Part shown: in pieces, positions 63,221-64,000 of the stretch
How the letters are laid out: each line of letters starts with the position of its first letter
Position numbering within the stretch: position 1 is the first letter of the stretch
Source of the DNA: Fulvia fulva
Taxonomy: Eukaryota; Ascomycota; Dothideomycetes; Mycosphaerellales; Mycosphaerellaceae
NCBI RefSeq assembly: GCF_020509005.1
Contig: NC_063015.1
Coordinates: forward strand, 2,604,001 to 2,668,000
Direction: 5' to 3'
DNA length: 64,000 nt
Program-made: the position numbers and the translations under genes
Notes under the pieces: generated by a model
The model's database searches: none
What the model was told of the DNA's origin: nothing
What the model saw: only the letters and a program-made list of their open reading frames with translations

Positions 63221-63237
63221 AACCCGGGCTTATAACC
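63221..63237 (-). promoter_or_regulatory. Copia-D primer-binding site (half-tRNA-iMet type)
   Basis: On the minus strand ggttataagcccgggtt, directly inside the 5' LTR. It is the same 17 bases as in Copia-B and Copia-E and complementary to the initiator tRNA-Met anticodon arm except for one base. Confidence 0.82.
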
Positions 63238-63471
63238 TATTAAATAGGTACGAGTTACGTAGTAGTAGAAGACGGCGGATTATACGAAAGACGAAGAAGG
63301 ACCTAATAGGATAGCGTGTATCTATATATAGTATCGCCGGTATTAGTATAGGTAGATGCTAGGTGTCCGGATGTTTGCTAGCCTATAGGCTAGTAAACCC
63401 TAGTCACGTGATCTAGTCACATGACACACCCACACCTATATGCTTGCCCTACGGCCTATATGTTCTCAACA
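63238..63471 (-). repeat. Copia-D 5' LTR
   Basis: 234 bp. On the minus strand it starts tgttgagaac with an intact TG, and its inner end cctatttaata is RIP-altered. It keeps cacgtgat (63405-63412) and cacatgac (63418-63425), which are mutated in the 3' LTR. Confidence 0.94.
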
Positions 63472-64000
63472 TTACTCGCTATTAAGTCGAGTACTTCGTC
63501 GGCTATAGGGTACGGCTATATAAGGCTTTCCTAGGAAGGGTAGTATATATTAAAGTCTCCTACTACGATATAGCACTCTTATCTCTTAAGCGTACTATCT
63601 AGGTGTCTATAGACTATAAGGTCGCGGCTAGACCTCGAGGCTAGCGGTTATATATATATATATATTATATATCTAAGTACTACCTACGTAGAGGGAGGTA
63701 ATATCTCCCCCGCCTTCTTTATCTACGTAGTATACTACCTCCTAGTCGGATTCTAGTATGTCCTTACTAATATAGAAGTACGTAGGGGGTCTACCGTCGC
63801 TTCGTAGGTATATTATATAGCCTAGTGACTTATAGGTCGTTAGTCTCTTATAGTACGGGTTAAACTATAGCTCCTAGATTACTAGGACGTAGTAGACGTA
63901 CGGGTCCGCCTCGTATAGGAAATAGTTCTAGACTATATCCTTGCTATAGTTAAGGTTATACTAGATAATACTAAGCGTGTCGAGGCTAGTTATCGTTATC
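63472..64000 (-). pseudogene. LINE ORF2 endonuclease fragment, minus strand
   Basis: From the right window edge on the minus strand it reads LDTLSII.YNLNYSKDIV.NYFLYEADPYVYYVLVI.EL (family form IVQYNVHRSKD…D.LAIQEPW), and near 63570-63480 VVGDFNIYYPS.ESLI.PYPIADEVLDLIAS, the endonuclease GDFN motif. It is cut on the left by the Copia-D LTR and continues beyond the window on the right. It could be the 5' portion of the LINE whose linker is at 45348-46070, judging from strand and content; not proven. A (TA)n run lies at 63651-63664. Confidence 0.75.

Larger units (their letters stand above)
57549..63471 (-). mobile_element. Copia-D, complete Ty1/Copia retrotransposon, minus strand
   Basis: Two 234-bp LTRs (57549-57782, 63238-63471), half-tRNA primer-binding site (63221-63237), long repeat-bearing leader, gag, protease, integrase, RT and RNase H on the minus strand; 5923 bp in all. 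The flanks do not match (gggat on the left, ttact on the right) and belong to different LINE fragments. A solo LTR of the family is at 12244-12477. RIP-damaged but with fewer stops than Copia-A/B/C. Confidence 0.93.

Overview
This 64-kb window is a graveyard of nested transposable elements. I could not recognise a single host gene, rRNA or tRNA gene. Composition and element content point to a filamentous ascomycete (Pezizomycotina) with strong repeat-induced point mutation (RIP). Almost every element has its CAA/CAG/TGG codons turned into TAA/TAG, that is CpA to TpA on both strands, while CpG is kept. The residents are LTR retrotransposons of the Ty3/Gypsy chromovirus and Ty1/Copia types, Tad1/I-like LINEs with (CTAT)n tails, and one Fot1/pogo DNA transposon. 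All element names used here are local labels.

Layout. 1-47: tail of a Gypsy-3-family LTR. 48-9100: Copia-C (3' part), split at 2375 by LINE1 (2376-7553, full length but RIP-killed). 9101-10633: Fot1/pogo element (minus). 10761-11034: 3' end of a Gypsy-2-family copy (minus). 11035-25330: a Gypsy-1-like LTR plus a gag-like frame, split by two complete minus-strand Gypsy elements with perfect 5-bp target duplications: Gypsy-4 (11603-18584, TSD aaaag, itself holding a Copia-D solo LTR at 12244-12477) and Gypsy-3 (18830-25120, TSD gatac). 25331-26850: 5' end, leader, gag and protease of Copia-E. 26850-31705: LINE2, with both ORFs intact and almost free of CpG. 31706-40379: Gypsy-1 RT/RNase H, integrase, chromodomain and 3' LTR, split by LINE3 (33224-38125, both ORFs intact). 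40380-44005: 5'-truncated Copia-A. 44006-45347: 3' end of Gypsy-2. 45348-47535: two minus-strand LINE fragments. 47536-56536: a 1079-bp unit 'X', split by complete Copia-B (48063-55979, TSD cctag). Copia-B itself contains a second copy of X fused to a LINE 3' end (51357-53691). 56537-57548: a third LINE family. 57549-63471: complete Copia-D (minus). 63472-64000: LINE endonuclease fragment (minus).

Only four genes look translatable: ORF1 and ORF2 of LINE2 and of LINE3. In each pair ORF1 encodes a zinc-knuckle RNA-binding protein. ORF2 encodes an APE-type endonuclease plus reverse transcriptase and begins in an ATGA overlap with the ORF1 stop. These proteins would carry out target-primed reverse transcription. 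The X-LINE fusion in Copia-B shows that such machinery has copied a foreign RNA along with a LINE 3' end. The same X, with the same two ends, is fused to a different LINE family elsewhere in the window. X is the best candidate here for an undescribed element, and resembles the WEIRD half of the Magnaporthe MINE chimera.

Relative ages: intact LINE2 and LINE3 are youngest. Gypsy-3, Gypsy-4, Copia-B and Copia-D are younger than the elements they interrupt. All boundaries were read by eye from repeats and duplicated target sites. Domain calls in RIP-damaged elements come from translating by eye across stops.
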